From a virus: DNA of 41,074 bases. The translations under genes and the position numbers were made by a program. The notes under the pieces are model-generated. The model had not been told where the DNA came from, did no database searches, and worked only from the letters and a program-made list of their open reading frames with translations. The DNA is taken from the IMG/VR virus record IMGVR_UViG_3300013014_000057, positions 1 to 41,074 of that record; one strand, given 5' to 3'. Positions 24,148-35,900 of the stretch are shown one piece after another (within the stretch, counting starts at the first letter, position 1; each line of letters starts with the position of its first letter).

Positions 24148-25164
24148 ATGGGACGCCGAAGAGGGGGAGGGGGACCACCGCCACCACCAACGCTGGTGGC
24201 TCCACGCAGAGTTCCCCTCGCAGAGACGTTTGGTCAGTTCACAGGGCAGCAAGCTCAGCTTCCCGGACTAGAGAGTTTTGCTTCTACAATCAATGAAGGA
24301 TTTAGGAATCAATTAGAACAGGGTTTGCCTGGAACAATTGGGGCTGCTAGACAATCAGCTAATTTGGTCACTCAACTTTTATCGGGTACTCCATCGGCAG
24401 ATACGCAAGCTGAAGCTCAGAGACAACTTGCCGCCCGAAATATGGCGGCTGGTTTACCCGGAACAAGCCAAGCTGCAATTTTTGGGGAAGCCGCCAGTTA
24501 TGGCCAGCTATCGTCCGAGTTGCAAGCGCAAGGAATGGGGATTCTTCCTGGTCTACTTTCTGTTGCTGAATTTATGAGCCCGCAACAAGCACAGAATTAT
24601 CTGTTCACAAGCGGGCAGATTCGAGAAGAAGATTTGCAGGGAGCACAGAATGCCGCAAACGTTGCTAATCAGAACGCGATCAACAATTATAACTACCAAG
24701 TTGCAGAACAACAACGAAAGAACGCAGAGTCCCAGAGGAACTCTGGATTCTTGGGTAGCGTCGGTGGTATTTTGGGCGGAATCGGTGGGGCGGCTGTAGG
24801 GTCTGTTGTACCCGGCCTTGGCACAGCTTTAGGGGCAAGCATGGGCTCTATGCTGGGTGGTTCTGTAGGAAGCTACGCAAGCGGTGGTACTTTCGCTCCT
24901 ACAGCAGTTGGTGGTGGATTCGGACAATTGGCAGGAGCCATCGCACCTTCTATATTAGGGGGTGGTGGTGGATACGGCGGTGGTGGTGGTGGTGGTGGCG
25001 GGCTATCATCTTATTCCGGAGGTTACGGGTCACAATTGGGTTCTATGAATTTCCAAGCTTACGCTGCTCCGTTTACAATGCAGAACATGTTACCGTCGAG
25101 CCCTGGTTTATATGGCGGGATGTACCCCATGGCTTATGGGGTCGGCCAAAGAACAGGGTTTTAA
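24148..25164 (+). CDS. Glycine-rich internal virion (ejection) protein
   Basis: A 338-residue protein. It opens with MGRRRGGGGPPPPPT, continues with a Gln/Ala-rich helical region (about 60-200), then a glycine-zipper segment, about 203-245 (GILGGIGGAAVGSVVPG, LGASMGSMLGGSVGS), and a poly-Gly stretch (about 271-286, encoded by GGT repeats). Glycine zippers insert into membranes; in podoviruses such proteins are ejected and form the conduit across the cell envelope. Position directly before two further ejection-type genes supports this. The exact homologue is not recognised. Confidence 0.65.
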   Translation: MGRRRGGGGPPPPPTLVAPRRVPLAETFGQFTGQQAQLPGLESFASTINEGFRNQLEQGLPGTIGAARQSANLVTQLLSGTPSADTQAEAQRQLAARNMAAGLPGTSQAAIFGEAASYGQLSSELQAQGMGILPGLLSVAEFMSPQQAQNYLFTSGQIREEDLQGAQNAANVANQNAINNYNYQVAEQQRKNAESQRNSGFLGSVGGILGGIGGAAVGSVVPGLGTALGASMGSMLGGSVGSYASGGTFAPTAVGGGFGQLAGAIAPSILGGGGGYGGGGGGGGGLSSYSGGYGSQLGSMNFQAYAAPFTMQNMLPSSPGLYGGMYPMAYGVGQRTGF

Positions 25165-25167
25165 TTT

Positions 25168-26862
25168 ATGGCAACACCTTACAGCGTACCGAGAGATTTA
25201 AATCTCCAAAATATTGCAGTTCCTTCGCTGGTCGAGGGATATGAGACTGCCCGTGGCAATACAGACATGGCTGCGTTTACGCGAACTGCTGACGCATACA
25301 CCAATATCCTCAATGCAAATCGGATGCAGTCTCTGCGTGAGCGTCAGTTCGCGCAGGAGATGATCAACGCCGACCGTAATTTCCAACTTGCGAAAGACCA
25401 ACAGGAATACAACTTCCAATCTGGGGCCAGAGACTTTGATCTCAAGAAGGAATATCAACAAGCCCAGTTGCGCAACTTCGACCTCAACGCACAGCAGGCT
25501 CAATGGAACCTTCAGATGCAAAGGGAGGACTACGACAATACTCAAGAAGCTATTAAGATGGGTCCTTCTTGGCGGGCGGAACTAGATGCTAGACTTGGCC
25601 CTTCAGGTGCTTACGGCCCAAATGCGGAGAGCATTATGGCTGATTTTGTTTTAGAGAAGGGCACCAATCTAGGAGCTCAGAAGGTGTTGGAAAACATGAT
25701 AGGAAAACTCCAACAGACTTCTCAGAATTATCAGAACAACGCTTTGAACAAGACGGTTATAGACACTAGGAGAGCAATTGCAACGGACCAGTTTGGTTCC
25801 ATGAAATTTACAGATCCAAATCTTGATCCCGAAGTTGGGCAAGTAGGGGCTAATTTTATCTTAACGCAAATGCAACAAGCCAGAGCTCAGGGTAGGATCG
25901 ACGATGTTCTTCTGTACCAAAGCATATTAAACCAAGGTCTTTCTGATGCTGCGAGACAAAAGCAAGCAAGCATTCAAGAGGAAGCTACCATTCGCGCTTC
26001 TCAATTAGGTCTTCCGGTTGGGCAAGTCGATGTTAAGGGTGGCGAAATCACTACTAGGTTCGAACAACTTAAGAGTACTACTGGGGCTGGTGGAAGCAGA
26101 ACTGGTCTTGCTGAGAAGTTTGCCGGCAAGTCTGAGCAAGAAGCTATGGCTGGATTCAAAATTGACCGAGATAATGCTAAAGGAGCATTAGATGCCGCAG
26201 ATCAGAGTCTCAAAGGCATTGATAAAAATAGTGCAGAGTACGCGGTAGTTAAAGCCAATCGAGATGCTGCTTACAACGACTACGTGATCGCTCAAAATAT
26301 CTACGAGAACAACGCTAGGAAGTTGAGTGCACAACCCGCTGTTGAAACAGGAAACAAAGTACCGACTACACAAGCCCCTTCTGGGGCAACAGCTCCAGCC
26401 GTGGCCCCCTCGGGAGTGCCCCCAGGTTCTATCAATCCTCTGGACTATTTGAATAAACCCAAAACGACAGCACCTAGCGCACCAATGTCCGCCACAACTA
26501 ATGACGCAGCTGATGCTCTGCTGAGCCCGAGGACAAAACGAGTCGGGAGTATTATACAAACCGCTGAAATGGTTGGGGGTACGGCTCTTAAAGGATTGGA
26601 ACGAACGGTAGCTGGACCAGTCTTCTCAGGCGCGGTCGGGGCAGCTAAAGATTTAGGGTTAGGGATAGGCGGATTTGTTAAAGACGTAGGACCTGCTATG
26701 AAAGAGCTAGCAGTTGTGCGTGAACTACGCAGGAAAGCACAGCTTGCCGCGAATACCCGGGCCGATAGAGGCGAGAACCCAACTGTTGCCTACCAAGAAG
26801 AGTTACAGAAACTCGTAAACGAATACCAAGCCCGTAACCAACCTCAAATCTCGGTAAGATAA
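25168..26862 (+). CDS. Internal virion (ejection) protein, helical
   Basis: A 564-residue protein starting 3 bases after the previous stop. Residues about 45-130 are Gln/Arg/Asp/Asn-rich coiled helix (RNFQLAKDQQEYNF, LRNFDLNAQQAQWNLQMQRE); 300-360 are alanine/aspartate-rich helix; 375-440 a Pro/Ala/Thr linker (TTQAPSGATAPAVAPSGVP); 460-520 Gly/Ala/Val-rich, possibly membrane-active. This build is typical of ejectosome proteins stored around the portal. A short hairpin with a T-run follows the gene. Confidence 0.6.
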   Translation: MATPYSVPRDLNLQNIAVPSLVEGYETARGNTDMAAFTRTADAYTNILNANRMQSLRERQFAQEMINADRNFQLAKDQQEYNFQSGARDFDLKKEYQQAQLRNFDLNAQQAQWNLQMQREDYDNTQEAIKMGPSWRAELDARLGPSGAYGPNAESIMADFVLEKGTNLGAQKVLENMIGKLQQTSQNYQNNALNKTVIDTRRAIATDQFGSMKFTDPNLDPEVGQVGANFILTQMQQARAQGRIDDVLLYQSILNQGLSDAARQKQASIQEEATIRASQLGLPVGQVDVKGGEITTRFEQLKSTTGAGGSRTGLAEKFAGKSEQEAMAGFKIDRDNAKGALDAADQSLKGIDKNSAEYAVVKANRDAAYNDYVIAQNIYENNARKLSAQPAVETGNKVPTTQAPSGATAPAVAPSGVPPGSINPLDYLNKPKTTAPSAPMSATTNDAADALLSPRTKRVGSIIQTAEMVGGTALKGLERTVAGPVFSGAVGAAKDLGLGIGGFVKDVGPAMKELAVVRELRRKAQLAANTRADRGENPTVAYQEELQKLVNEYQARNQPQISVR

Positions 26863-26863
26863 C

Positions 26864-26885
26864 ATTGCCCTAATAGGCAATTTTT
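26864..26885 (+). terminator. Short terminator-like hairpin before the giant gene
   Basis: ATTGCC (26864-26869) pairs with GGCAAT (26876-26881) around a CTAATA loop, followed by T's through 26885. The stem is only six pairs, so it may be a weak or partial terminator that lowers transcription into the following giant gene. No promoter is obvious in the remaining 15 bases. Confidence 0.5.
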
Positions 26886-26900
26886 GGTATCTAGATTCTT

Positions 26901-29900
26901 ATGGCCGAGATACCCGAAGATATCCTGCAAAACCCCTTTGGCGCGCAGGATCAGGGTACGGTAGACCAAGAACAAGCCGACCTATTTCAGCAAGCGGCCG
27001 ACTTCACACCTCAACCTGAACCAGAGCAAGCCCCTCAGGAGCAATCGTTTAAGCGTTGGGATGAGATCAAAGACGATCCTAACTACGACAAGTTGGAGCA
27101 AAAGGATAAGGAACAAATATTCAGCAACTGGAAACAGTATGCTATTGATAACCTCTCTAAAGTCGGTGCCCTATCTACCCAAGAAGACGCTAAAAAGGTA
27201 GACGATTTCTTTAACTCCGTTGCAGAAAAAGAAAACTTTCCAAAGGTAAGGACTGAGGCTCCAAGGTATGTTGGGCAACTTATTGAGCAAGGTCAGTCCG
27301 GGCTAAACTCTTTGCAATCAGGGGTGGTTGGGTACGGTGCAGCAATTGGGGCGGCAGACCCAGCTAAAGCAGCTGAGATTATTGCGGCGAATAATCTTAA
27401 AACTCAGAGCCGATATGTAAGCCCTGAGATGCGGGAGTATGGGGCTAAGAACCAAGGATTCTTTGAGGCAGCAAAAGACATCGTTACCAACCCAATCGAT
27501 ATTATGTTGCCGATGTTCGCTCAAAGTATCGGTTCGAACCTCCCAGCAATGGGTGCTTCGTTGGTTGCGGGTGCGACGGCTGGTGCCGTAGCTGCTCCTC
27601 CAACTGCGGGAGCAGGTGCGCCGGCTGTTGGCATTGCGGTTGGTCTGGGTACAAGCGCGGTATTGGGTGGTGTAACCGATACTTTGGTAAGCTTCGACCA
27701 GTTAGTTAACGAAGAAGTTCGAAAACGTGGCATCGATCCGCTAGATCCTAAGGCTATTCAATCTGTCTTAGAGGATTCTGACTTTCAAAAACGTGCGGTA
27801 GCTTATGCCTCCACTCGTGGAGCAGTAATTACTGCCACCGAGTTAGGGGCTTTGGGACTAGGGAGTTTAATAGCTGGGCCAGCCGTGAAGGCAGCAGAGA
27901 CTGGGATCAGAGAAGCAGTTACTGCTGGCAAGCTAGCTAAAGAGTTTGCTAAACAAGTTCCTGTCCAAGCTGCGGCAGAGGGAGTCGGCGAAGCAGCAGC
28001 TCAAGCCTCGGCTCAAGTAGCCGTGGGTGAGAAAGTAAACGTAGAAGCTAAACAAGTAGCCGAAGAAATCTTTGCTGGATTGCCGATGTCAGGATTACAA
28101 GGTGCAGGAGTGGCGTATAAAAGCCTAATTGAAAATAATTCCCCAGTAACTGCTGACGAAGATCTTCGTCAAAAGCTCGTAGATTATAAAGCAGGCGAGT
28201 ACGCAAAGATCTTGAGCCAACCAGCAACCGATGAGAATATCGAGAAGTTCTACAATGGGCTTACGATTGGAGAGAAGGCTAAAATATTGAGGGTCGAGGG
28301 AGAGAATGCCGTCCTAACGGGAGAGCAGAATCTGTTTAATACTTTGGCACCAGAAGAGAAGACTAGGGCGACAGAAGCCTTTAAGGCTAGGCAAGTAGAG
28401 TTAGTAAACCAGCAACAACAGGCGAAATTGGACAAAGCAGAAATAGGTGCTATCCCTCCCGTGCTTGAGCCACCCGTATTAAAAGCCCCGGCTCCAGTTA
28501 CCGAGCCACCAGTTCTTGCCCCGACTCCTGAAGCTCTCGTACCCGCTGTCACACCGGAAGCTCCAGCAACTATTGCTTCTCCGACCAATCCGTTGCCAGT
28601 TACTCCGGCAGCAAAAGTCGTACTGGCCGAGAGTGCTCCTGCTACTTTGCAGGTTGTCCAACAGCAGGAAGCTTCCGCTCCCGCCCCGACACCCGTCGCT
28701 GAAACTCCAGTTCCTGTAGCTGAAGCACCAGCTCCTACCTCTGTTCAACCTACTCCCCAACCTCTGACCAAAAAGTTTTTAGAGGAAGAGATAAAAAATA
28801 TTTCTAGTCTAGAAAGTATGTCTGAATTCTACGATACAATTATTAAAAATCTTGGTCGACGACCAACTAAAAAAGAGGATGCTGCTCTAGTGGCTTTCAT
28901 CGAAGGTAGAATAGGTGTTGATGGGCTACCTTCAAGCTTAATTAGCGAAGAACAGGCTCTAGTTTCGCAACCAACCGATTTTAGTAGGCTTCGACAGACT
29001 GTAGAAAAAGTTACCTCTGCTGCCCCCCCTTCCCAAGTTTCACCTGCTAAACCATTTGTCCCAGCTAAACCCGTTTTAACGCTTCAAGATCGAATTGATT
29101 ATTATAACCAAAGATTAGAAGACAAAACTCTATTAGATAAAGCGGTAACTGTTGGTGAAGATTTGCTTGTACCAACTGGAGGAAAAAGAAAGATAGGACT
29201 AAGTTCCGAGTACAATTCGGAACGAGAGGCTAAAGATGTTTTGTCACAAATCCAAGGAAAACCTGGATTTGAAAACGCTAAAATTAGAGAATCTGGGTTA
29301 GAGTTAGGGTTTGATATTATTTGGGGCGACCAACAAACTATAAGTGATTTTGAAAAAATGTCGGAACAGCAAAGGAAACTTTCGAGGGTAGATAAACTCA
29401 AAGCTCTCCCAGAGCGATGGGGATTTTTAGGGAACGCTTTGGGGTACAAGCAATCAGAAATCGATTCTTTTATACAACAAGGTTTACCCTCTGGAGTTAC
29501 CACCGGTTTAGCACCCGCACCTACTCCAGCACCTGTAACCCCAGCTCCCGTTGCTGAGACTGTTACAACTTTGGTTTCAAAGCCAGCCGCTAGAAAAATA
29601 CCAGAGTCAATTTTAAAAATAATTACTGGTTCTAATTTAACAAATGAACAAAAATTAAATTTTAAATCGCTTTACAATAATAAAGGCCAATCTTCGGCTC
29701 TTGGGTATTTATTTAAATTGCAAGAAACTAAAAACACAGAAATTTTTAATAATACAAGTAACGTTCATACAGCAATTCGAGATTTGTACCAAGAAGCAGT
29801 AAATGCAAAGAGATTAAAAGAAGGAAAAACACCAATTGATTTAACGTCATGGTGGGGAACAAATAGAGAATACGACAAAGCAAGAGTTTTTGAAATCAAT

Positions 29901-32900
29901 CATTTGTTTAAATTTGCTTCTCTTTCTGATTTGCCGCCAGACTTTGAAAATATAGAACTTAACAAGGAAGTTTCTAGATTAATTCTTGGAAAGGGAGAAG
30001 CAAAAGATGTTTACACTGCGGGCAGAGATTTTTATAACACAATGGCAGAGTACGATAAACCAAGAGCAGAACAATTAATGCGGGATCTTTTGAAATACGG
30101 AAACCCAGAGAGTACTGAAGAAGCTAAAGTTTTTAATAGATTGGACACTGAATACGATACTTTAAAGCTGGATAAATATGTAAACGCACTAGTACAGACA
30201 CCCGCTACCAAGCCAACATTAGCTCCCAAGAAACTTCCCCCGACGAAGAAGCAGGCTCAAGCTCTTGCCAAGCTGGGGTATTTACCTGCGGGCATCGAAG
30301 GGCTAGATAGAACGCAGGCAAAGGACATCCTTGCCAATCAAATTGAAAAACAAAAAGCCCAAGGTATCGAAACTGAAGCACCTGCCACCGGACAGCCCGG
30401 AGTTGCACAAGCACAGCCAGCGGTTGGAGAATCTGGTCAACCTGTGGCACCTGCAACAACTGCGCCGACCACCCAGATCCCCGTCCAAGAGAGACTAGAC
30501 AAAGCTAAGACTGACCTAGAAGAAGTAGTTAAGAGACTCGGAGCTGAACTCGGGGAGTTAGAACTCGATGCGGAATCGGTCTCGCAGTATTTTGGTGGTA
30601 CACTCTCACCCCAAAATGAACTCCAGCTACGTGCTCTTCTTAACATCCTCAATCATGCGCTAGCCAATGCTCAACAAACATTGAAGGTGGCAGAGGGCAG
30701 GGGGCGGACTGATCTTAAGAAGACATTTACTAATCTCAAGAACGTTAAGTTACGCCGAGAAGGATACGGTGGTGGCGTCTACGCTAATCCCCGTGACGTA
30801 TTCAATCTCGATACTCTTTACGTTGACCCCGACCAATTGCTTAGAAGCTTCGCCAGCAAGGGGGTGTCCGATCCAGCCAGCTTCTTTGTCAAAGCTCTGT
30901 CCGAAGAAGTCCTTCACGCAAACCACGGATTGGCCATGTACCAAGCCTTTTTGCAGACGAACCCAGCAGCAAAAACACAGGAAGCTTTCCAAACTTTCTA
31001 CGATGCTCAGAACAAAGAGATTGAGAATAGCCTTTCTATTGATCAGATCAAAGAGATTGTTGGCAAATATGCTCAAGCCTTAGGCGTAACGTTCGAGGGT
31101 AAGACCAAGGAGCAGGTGATAGCAGAGTTTAATAAGAACCGTCCAGGTAGACTAGCTGAAGAATATCTCCGCGGTCTTATCCAACAACGTCTAACTGGTA
31201 GCATCACGGAGGATACTCTGAAGGCATTTACCACTCGCCCCATCCTTCGTTCGTTAGGGGCGTTGAGAAACTATTTTGCTAAACTGATTGGGCTGGGGAC
31301 TAAACGTGAAAGCCGTAAGACGTACGTCGATAAATACTACGATGCAATTGTAAATCTACTTACTAATAGCTCTCCGTCTGAGATCAGAGCGGCGAGCCAA
31401 GAGGCGGGATCAACAATACCAGGAAGCCAGCTAGCTTCCAGTATCGATCCGAATGCAATCCTCCAATCTCAAGAAACCTCGGCGAATAAGAAAGCTTTGT
31501 ACGACGAAGTAGCAAAAGAGCTAGGACCTAAAGATCCTCAGACTGGAGAGGGCGGATTGTGGAGGAGATCAGTTATAGGTGCGTTGAAGAAATCGTTTCG
31601 GACTACCGACCCTAATGAAGTTGAGTCACTTGTTTACGCTTCGATACCTGAAGCCGTTGAAACTTTTAATCCAGACATAGGAACAAAGTTTTCTACTTAT
31701 TTGTTTCAGATCGCCAGACAAAAGATATTGGAGGAGAAAGAAAAAGTAACTGCGCGGAGATCTTTGGAGTACAGCCTTCAGGCTCCGGGGTTCGTCAACA
31801 GTTCCATGGAGAATCTCCAAGCCGAGAAAGAAGCAGAAGCTCTCCAAAAAGCTAAAGAAGAGTTAACATTAGACGAAGCCGAAACTAAAGCTACCCCAGA
31901 AGCAGCCCCTAAAAATTTAGAAGAAGAAATAAAAAAGATAGACGAAAAGATTGATAAAGCGATCGAGAAAGAAACCGCCCAAGAAACTGGGACTCTGCCG
32001 ACAAACATTGCCGATGACGAGCAAGAAATTGAAGAAGTTAACTTGGCAGACGGAGAGCAGATATCGTCAGTTGACGCAGAGATTGCAAACAAACGCACCG
32101 CTAGGATGGAAGCTGAACTTGGGGAAGCTGGCAGACTTTTAGCCGAAGCTGCCAAGAAGCTTGGGCTTACCAAGATGGAAGTTGATATCCTTCAGTTCAC
32201 CGCCGATCCTAAGTCTTCTCCCCTGACTCGGGCTCAGTTGAGCGACAAGTATGGGCTGAACAATATTGATTTCGATGAGATCCGTGATGACGTCATCCGC
32301 AAGATGCGTGAGCAGTTGGTGGCCGGTGGTGTGACCAAAACGGCTGACGTATTAGCGTCTTCTATTGATCCTAACTTCACCCCGAAAGTTGAAAATGTTC
32401 AACAGTTATTTAATAGGGGAGTTTTAAAAATAGGAAAAGATAAAGCTACTCTAGAAAGTGAAAAACTAGACCGAAAAATAGAGGCAGCAGCACAAGACGT
32501 GGGTATATATAGGATGCAAGCGGCAAAAGAAGTTTTTGTTCAAGGGTTAAAAGACAAATCTGTTTTTGTTGCGTCTATTCGTGGTGGTATGCGGGTAGTA
32601 AACGAAATGGGGGTACTTGAGGAAGGGGGTATCGCAAGAGATATCGCGCCCCAAGAAGCAACTACGACGGGAGAAGTAAGCATTGGGCCGAAAGGCAAAA
32701 TTTATTTAAAAGTTATGGGGATCAACGACCCAGAAAAAACAGAAAAACTACTTCTTTCGGGAAGAGTTTCTCCAGAAAATTTTGCTAAACTCGGACACTT
32801 CTATCCAGCAGAAAAAGTATTTTTAATTAAACCTTCTGTACAATTGGCATCCTCGATCGACCCGAACTTTACCCAAGCTCTGAACCGTGCCCTTCGTACA

Positions 32901-35900
32901 ATGCCCGAGGATGTGGCGAAGGCTTTGTCGGAGCGTACTTATATTCCCTTTACCGATGAGGACGTGATTAATAAGGCTAACAAGTTTGTGGATGAGAACT
33001 CTCCTGGTGGAGATGTAATGCATGCGAAGAGGATCTTGGATGGCGTACAGAACATGCCATTTGAAGAGAGGGTGGGAGTTCTCGGGGTTATCGGAAAGAG
33101 ACTTCGTAACGCTTTGTTTGCTCACGTTGCCAGAATGGAAGCTAATGGAACTACACCAGAAGGTCAGGCTCTACGGCAGTATCTATCCAATAATCTTACT
33201 GAAGTCCTATCTCGTGCTCAGGATCTCGGCACAAGGGCGGGTCAAGATCTTCGCTCCATGCGTATGCTTGCCTCTATGTTCTTGCCCTATGAAGTTGCCA
33301 AGCTTTACACCGGACCGATCTCGGAACAACAAAAGGCAGCTTTGGCCAGCAAGGAAGAAGTCACCAACCTCTTGGCGGAGATCGAAAAGCTCAAGGGAAC
33401 CATTGCTGGGTTAGCAATTGACGATGCTGTTGGAAAAGTTTTACCAGAACTAAGAACAGGTGGAGTATTTGTTGCACCCCCAGACACTAATTTCTTTAAA
33501 CTCCTGTCTGCCTTTGGTGATCTAGCCCCTCTCGAGAACGAAACATTCGAGGCGTACCTACAAAGAATCGGCATTCCTTACGACGAATTGATGTTGGCTT
33601 TGGAAGACTCCAGAGCCGCTGCTGTAGGACCAGAAGGTGTTGCCCCTGTTAATTTCAAGAAGCTATCCGCTTCCGAAGCTATCGAGAAACTGTTGGCCAA
33701 GGATAAGAATCTATTCAGCAAGCTTGTCAGCCTTCGGCTCAAGACCAATAGGGGTTCCGAAACAACTGCTGTTCAAGAGAACTTCGCGAAGCGAAAAGCG
33801 GACGCCCCTGCCCTCAAGCAACGCAACCAAGCCTTGCAGTTGGTATTTGATTTCTTTAACACAACCCAGAGCGAGAAACCCTCGTCGCAAGAAGCGGTTG
33901 AGACGGCCAAGGATAATCTTCCCCCGCTGGTCCGGCTGGCTAAGTATGCTTCGGATGTAATTACCGAAAGGGTTATTCGTTCGCTCGGCGTCACCAAAGA
34001 GAACATGCCGAAGGGGTCTTTCGAAAAGCTGGAGAACCAAGTTCGCAAGATGGTGAACGCTCAGTTCAAGCAAGAGCTCGATCCCAAGAAGGCGGCAACG
34101 GAAGATACTCGTCCGGCGGAACAACGACTGCTCGACATGGTGCAGAGGATCAAGCTGGCGGAACAGGTATTCAACGAGGTACAGACCAATCTCCAAGGTC
34201 AGCTCAACGAGGACAATCGAATCATTGACGCGGGTGCTGAAGGACGTCTATCGCCAGAGCAACGTAAGAACCTAGAAGAACTGGTCGCTAAGAAGTTTGA
34301 TGCGGGGAAAGTTGCTGGTGTGGATGGCCTACTCAAGAAGATGATCGACTTCAAAGCTGAAGCCCGTAAGCACATGACCCAGCGTGGAGCAAGTCTTCAA
34401 TCCATCCTAACCCTAATCAAAGAGAAGCTACCCGAGTTATCCGAACAACAGGCCAACGACCTAGCTGCTCAGATGACGAAGCGCTACGAAGAGATTGTTA
34501 AGAAGGACGGGCAGAGACAACTGGAAAACATTGTTAAACGTGTTGGCGAAAGAGCATCTCGTGATCCGAAAAGCACAATACAACAGCTCATGGAGCTGAT
34601 TAATCTTGGCGCTTTTGACCAAGAAAAATTCTACAATGCTATCGCGGATCGGTTTAATCTCCCGACTTGGGATCCAGCTGTTGTCGATAAGATCAAGGGT
34701 ATCGCAGATCAGATGGAGAGAATGCCGGAAGGTTCCGATCAACGAGCAACTAAGGGCGTCGAACTACAAGCTTTTATTGCTGAAGAGTTATATAAACAAG
34801 AGAAGGGTTGGGATGCTATTGGGCGTAAGCTTGACGTAGCCGCTGCTATTTGGAAAGCGGGAGTGTTGTCTGGTCCGCCAACTCAGCTAGTCAACTTGGG
34901 GGCTACCCACCTCAACGTTTTGTTTGAACTTCTGACTGAGGCTAGAGCGTACTACAAAGCATCCAAAGCAACAGGCAAGAAAGCTACGTTCGGAGAATTC
35001 TTTAACGATGCTTTAAACGCCTACGTTCAAGCCGTCGGAAAGATGGGGGTTGAGCAAGCTAGCGATGCGTTTGCTACAGGTCTTTCTCGGTTCCGTAATG
35101 AAACGCAATCACAGCTTTCTCCTTTGGAGATGATCAAGTTTGACCAGAACAAACCTTGGAACTACAAGAACTACCTCGCTGCCTGGAAGATTGTTGGTCG
35201 TGCCATGGCCGCTGCGGATACCTATAACTCCGTCATCGCGAGCGAAGCCAAGACCAGAATGGCAACTAGGTACGCATTGATGAAAGAGGGTTTAAATTCA
35301 GAGCAAGCAACCAAGAAGATGGACGAATTGTTTAGCGCCAATAGCCCAGCAATGAAAGCCATCGAAGACCAAGTTAACAAGGAAGAATCTGCTGGCCAGT
35401 TCGGTACATTGGCTGGTCTTAAACCAAACACCATGGACTATGCAAGTCAGAAGAGAAAGATTGAGGCCGGGAGACGCCGGCGTTACTTGCAGTTGCGGGA
35501 ACAATACCTTGCGGATGAAGGCAAGATTGGGAACGAAGGCATTGCCAAGATCCGTAACTTTACTCAGAAGGCGACGTTCAACAATCAACCTACAGGAATG
35601 ATCGGGTACTTGGGTGAAGCCGTGATCGGACAGATTGCTGGTAAAACAAAGATCTTAACCCCATTTGCTGCGTTCCCTCGCACGATTGCCAATATCATTA
35701 ACTCCAGTTTGGATTACACACCATATGGTTGGGCTCGTGCTAACGGTTTCTCAGTTGGCAATACGGTAAGCTCTTTTATTCGGAACTCCACCTACGCATT
35801 TGAGAAACCAGAGAAAGGAAGCGTCGAGTACCACCAGCTCCAAGCCAAAGCGTTCTTCGGTTCGTTAATCACTTTCTCGATTATCGGAATGGCAATGAAG

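Noticed and set aside
24959-25005. GGT-repeat tract as a regulatory or phase-variable microsatellite
   Set aside because: The repeat is in frame and encodes poly-Gly, so length changes by units would not switch the gene off; it is treated as low-complexity coding sequence.
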